Of a stretch of 64,000 nt of DNA, positions 62,842 to 64,000 are shown piece after piece. The translations under genes and the position numbers were made by a program. The stretch covers positions 433,010-497,009 of the forward strand of contig NZ_ML701735.1 in NCBI RefSeq assembly GCF_008087345.1, in the 5' to 3' direction. The notes under the pieces were generated by a model that made no database searches, had not been told where the DNA came from, and saw only the letters and a program-made list of their open reading frames with translations. How positions within the stretch are numbered: position 1 is the stretch's first letter; each line of letters opens with the position of its first letter. Source of the stretch: Nocardioides caldifontis. Lineage in GTDB: Bacteria > Actinomycetota > Actinomycetes > Propionibacteriales > Nocardioidaceae.

Positions 62842-63630
62842 TCAGCCCTCCGGGTTCTCCGCCCAGTAGCGGCGGACGAACTCGCTGATCGTCCCGGCCA
62901 GCTCCGGCCGGCACACCAGCAGGTCAGGGAGCAGCACGTCGTCCTGGTTGTAGTGCAACGGGGCACCGTCGGCCCGGCTGGTGTGCAGCCCGGCCGCCCG
63001 GGCGACGACGACCGGCGCGGCCGAGTCCCACTCGTACTGACCACCGGCGTGCACGTAGGCGTCGGTCACGTCGCGGGCGACCGAGAGCACCTTGACCCCG
63101 GCGCTGCCCATCGGGACCAGCTCGGCGCCGATCTCCTCGGCCAGCCGCTCGACGAACGCCGGGGGGCGGGTGCGGCTGACCGCGATGCGCGGCCGGCTCG
63201 CGGTCGAGGGCGGCACCACCAGCGGCTCGAGGGTGGAGAAGGTCTGGCCCAGAGCCGGCTGGGCCACCGCGCCCGCCGCGAGGTCGCCGTCGACCCAGAG
63301 CGCGACGTGGACCGCCCAGTCGTCACGCGGCGGCTCGGAGAACTCGCGGGTGCCGTCGAGGGGATCGATGATCCAGACCCGCTTCGAGGAGAGCCGCTCC
63401 TTGTCGTCGCGCCCCTCCTCGCTCAGCACCGCGTCGTCGGGCCGGTGCTCGGCGAGCAGCGCCATGAGGTGCTCGTGGGCCGCGAGGTCGCCCGCGTCCT
63501 TGAGCGCGCGCCCCTCGAGCCCCTGGCCCCGGACCTCCAGGAGCACCTCGCCGGCCGAGGTGGCGAGCCAGGCGGCGAACGCGTGGTCGTCGGCCACTGC
63601 GGGGCCGGGATCGGGGAGGTCGCGCGTCAT
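62842..63630 (-). CDS. CysQ-like 3'(2'),5'-bisphosphate nucleotidase (inositol monophosphatase family)
   Basis: 262 aa. Metal-binding VLSEEGRDD and WIIDPLDGTREFSEPPRDDWAVHVAL motifs, then QYEWDSAAPVVVARAAG near the C-terminus. The family removes phosphate from adenosine 3',5'-bisphosphate (sulfur assimilation) or from inositol phosphates. ATG 63630 with GAGAGG 9 nt upstream; GTG 63639 possible. Confidence 0.9.
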   Translation of the reverse strand: MTRDLPDPGPAVADDHAFAAWLATSAGEVLLEVRGQGLEGRALKDAGDLAAHEHLMALLAEHRPDDAVLSEEGRDDKERLSSKRVWIIDPLDGTREFSEPPRDDWAVHVALWVDGDLAAGAVAQPALGQTFSTLEPLVVPPSTASRPRIAVSRTRPPAFVERLAEEIGAELVPMGSAGVKVLSVARDVTDAYVHAGGQYEWDSAAPVVVARAAGLHTSRADGAPLHYNQDDVLLPDLLVCRPELAGTISEFVRRYWAENPEG

Positions 63631-63708
63631 GCGGCACACCCTCTCATATCGCGCTCCACCGCTGCCGATAAGTCAAATGTCCAGTCCGGCCGCGTTTTTC
63701 CCCTGAAA

Positions 63709-63743
63709 GACCAAAGTCCCGGGCGATTTGGGACCTAAAGTCG
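63709..63743 (+). promoter_or_regulatory. Paired GGGAC/GTCCC motifs before the last gene
   Basis: GACCAAAGTCCCG (63709-63721) and GGGACCTAAAGTCG (63730-63743) lie 8 nt apart in an unusually AT-rich stretch. Both fit a loose GGGACC(n)AAAGTCCC consensus. Confidence 0.4.
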
Positions 63744-63765
63744 TATTTGTCGCGTTCGGCACGGA

Positions 63766-63847
63766 AGCCGGACGCCTCGGGCTCCGGCTCGAGAAGGCCC
63801 CGGGTGGGAGCCAAGGGGCCCGGCACACCACTGTTGGGAGGCAGTCC
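63766..63847 (+). promoter_or_regulatory. Structured 5' leader of the last gene
   Basis: Three hairpins: AGCCGGA/TCCGGCT (63766-63772/63783-63789); GGCCCC/GGGGCC (63796-63801/63815-63820) with TGGGAG in its loop; and ACTG/CAGT (63830-63833/63842-63845) with loop TTGGGAGG, 2 nt before GTG 63848. The last loop is the Shine-Dalgarno. Confidence 0.55.
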
Positions 63848-64000
63848 GTGCGCAAGATCTGCGTGAGCATCGCCGTCGCGGCGTGTGCAGCGGCCACCAC
63901 GCCGCTCGTCACGTCGGCGGCCGTCACCACGACCTCGTCGTCGCCTGTGGTGCAGCCCGCGGCGAGGGTCGCGTCGTACTCGTTGGACCGGGTCATCAAG
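63848..64000 (+). CDS. Secreted propeller-family protein, 5' part only
   Basis: The first 51 residues before the window ends. Signal peptide KICVSIAVAACAAATTPLVTSAA, then SYSLDRVIK, which matches EYSLDRRI at the mature start of the 61942 protein. It is therefore likely the third member of this family. GTG 63848 with GGGAGG 6 nt upstream. Confidence 0.65.
   Translation, partial: MRKICVSIAVAACAAATTPLVTSAAVTTTSSSPVVQPAARVASYSLDRVIK

Overview
This is chromosomal DNA from a very GC-rich actinobacterium, probably Nocardioides or a close relative in Nocardioidaceae. The basis is strong G/C bias at third codon positions, many GTG/TTG starts, an F420-type pyridoxamine-oxidase-fold enzyme, an SF2 helicase with a DUF3516-type tail, a zinc-less S4 and an N-terminally extended S9. 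No prophage, insertion sequence or CRISPR array is visible.

Layout. 110-3139: a methyltransferase, then an ECF-type sigma factor coupled to a membrane-anchored beta-propeller partner. 3215-12228 (minus): a tight housekeeping operon read glmS, acpS, nnr, alr, alpha/beta hydrolase, GNAT-tsaE fusion, tsaB, rimI, tsaD, mostly with overlapping stop/start codons; it joins aminosugar and D-alanine supply to the t6A tRNA modification proteins. 12304-17123: coaA, a membrane protein, a histidine kinase/LuxR regulator pair and a tandem GNAT. 17136-19493 (minus): rplM-rpsI-glmM. 19749-29648: gltA, an ABC-F protein, a NYN protein, ppdK, an aldo-keto reductase, an RsmC-like methyltransferase, truA and a membrane protein. 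29736-33565 (minus): infA-rpmJ-rpsM-rpsK-rpsD-rpoA-rplQ. 33861-42997: an SGNH hydrolase, a secreted propeller protein, a multicopper oxidase, a histidine phosphatase, a BI-1 protein, a ROK kinase and flavin/F420 oxidoreductases. 43022-46203: the SF2 helicase and a siderophore-type GNAT. 46570-48417: a secreted propeller-GH16 hybrid and an odd tRNA gene. 48431-59156 (minus): UDG, Ppx/GppA, a DUF501-type protein, FtsB/DivIC, enolase, an M15 peptidase, MazG, a SurA-like lipoprotein and Mfd. 59247-64000: a small conserved protein, a LigD-type polymerase, two secreted proteins, a CysQ-like phosphatase and the start of a third secreted propeller protein.

Most genes are ordinary housekeeping. The unexplained signals are these: (1) a 76-nt tRNA with anticodon UAA but no long variable arm, with a 14-nt inverted copy of its 3' half just downstream; (2) leaders of three secreted-protein genes that each carry two small hairpins exposing a (U)UGGGAG loop, the second at the ribosome-binding position; (3) a near-palindromic motif, GACCAAAG(A/T)CCCG, upstream of two of those genes; (4) three kinds of short repeat, two of them read in frame inside genes; (5) about ten genes whose -10-like hexamer lies 6-7 nt before the start codon, implying leaderless mRNAs.
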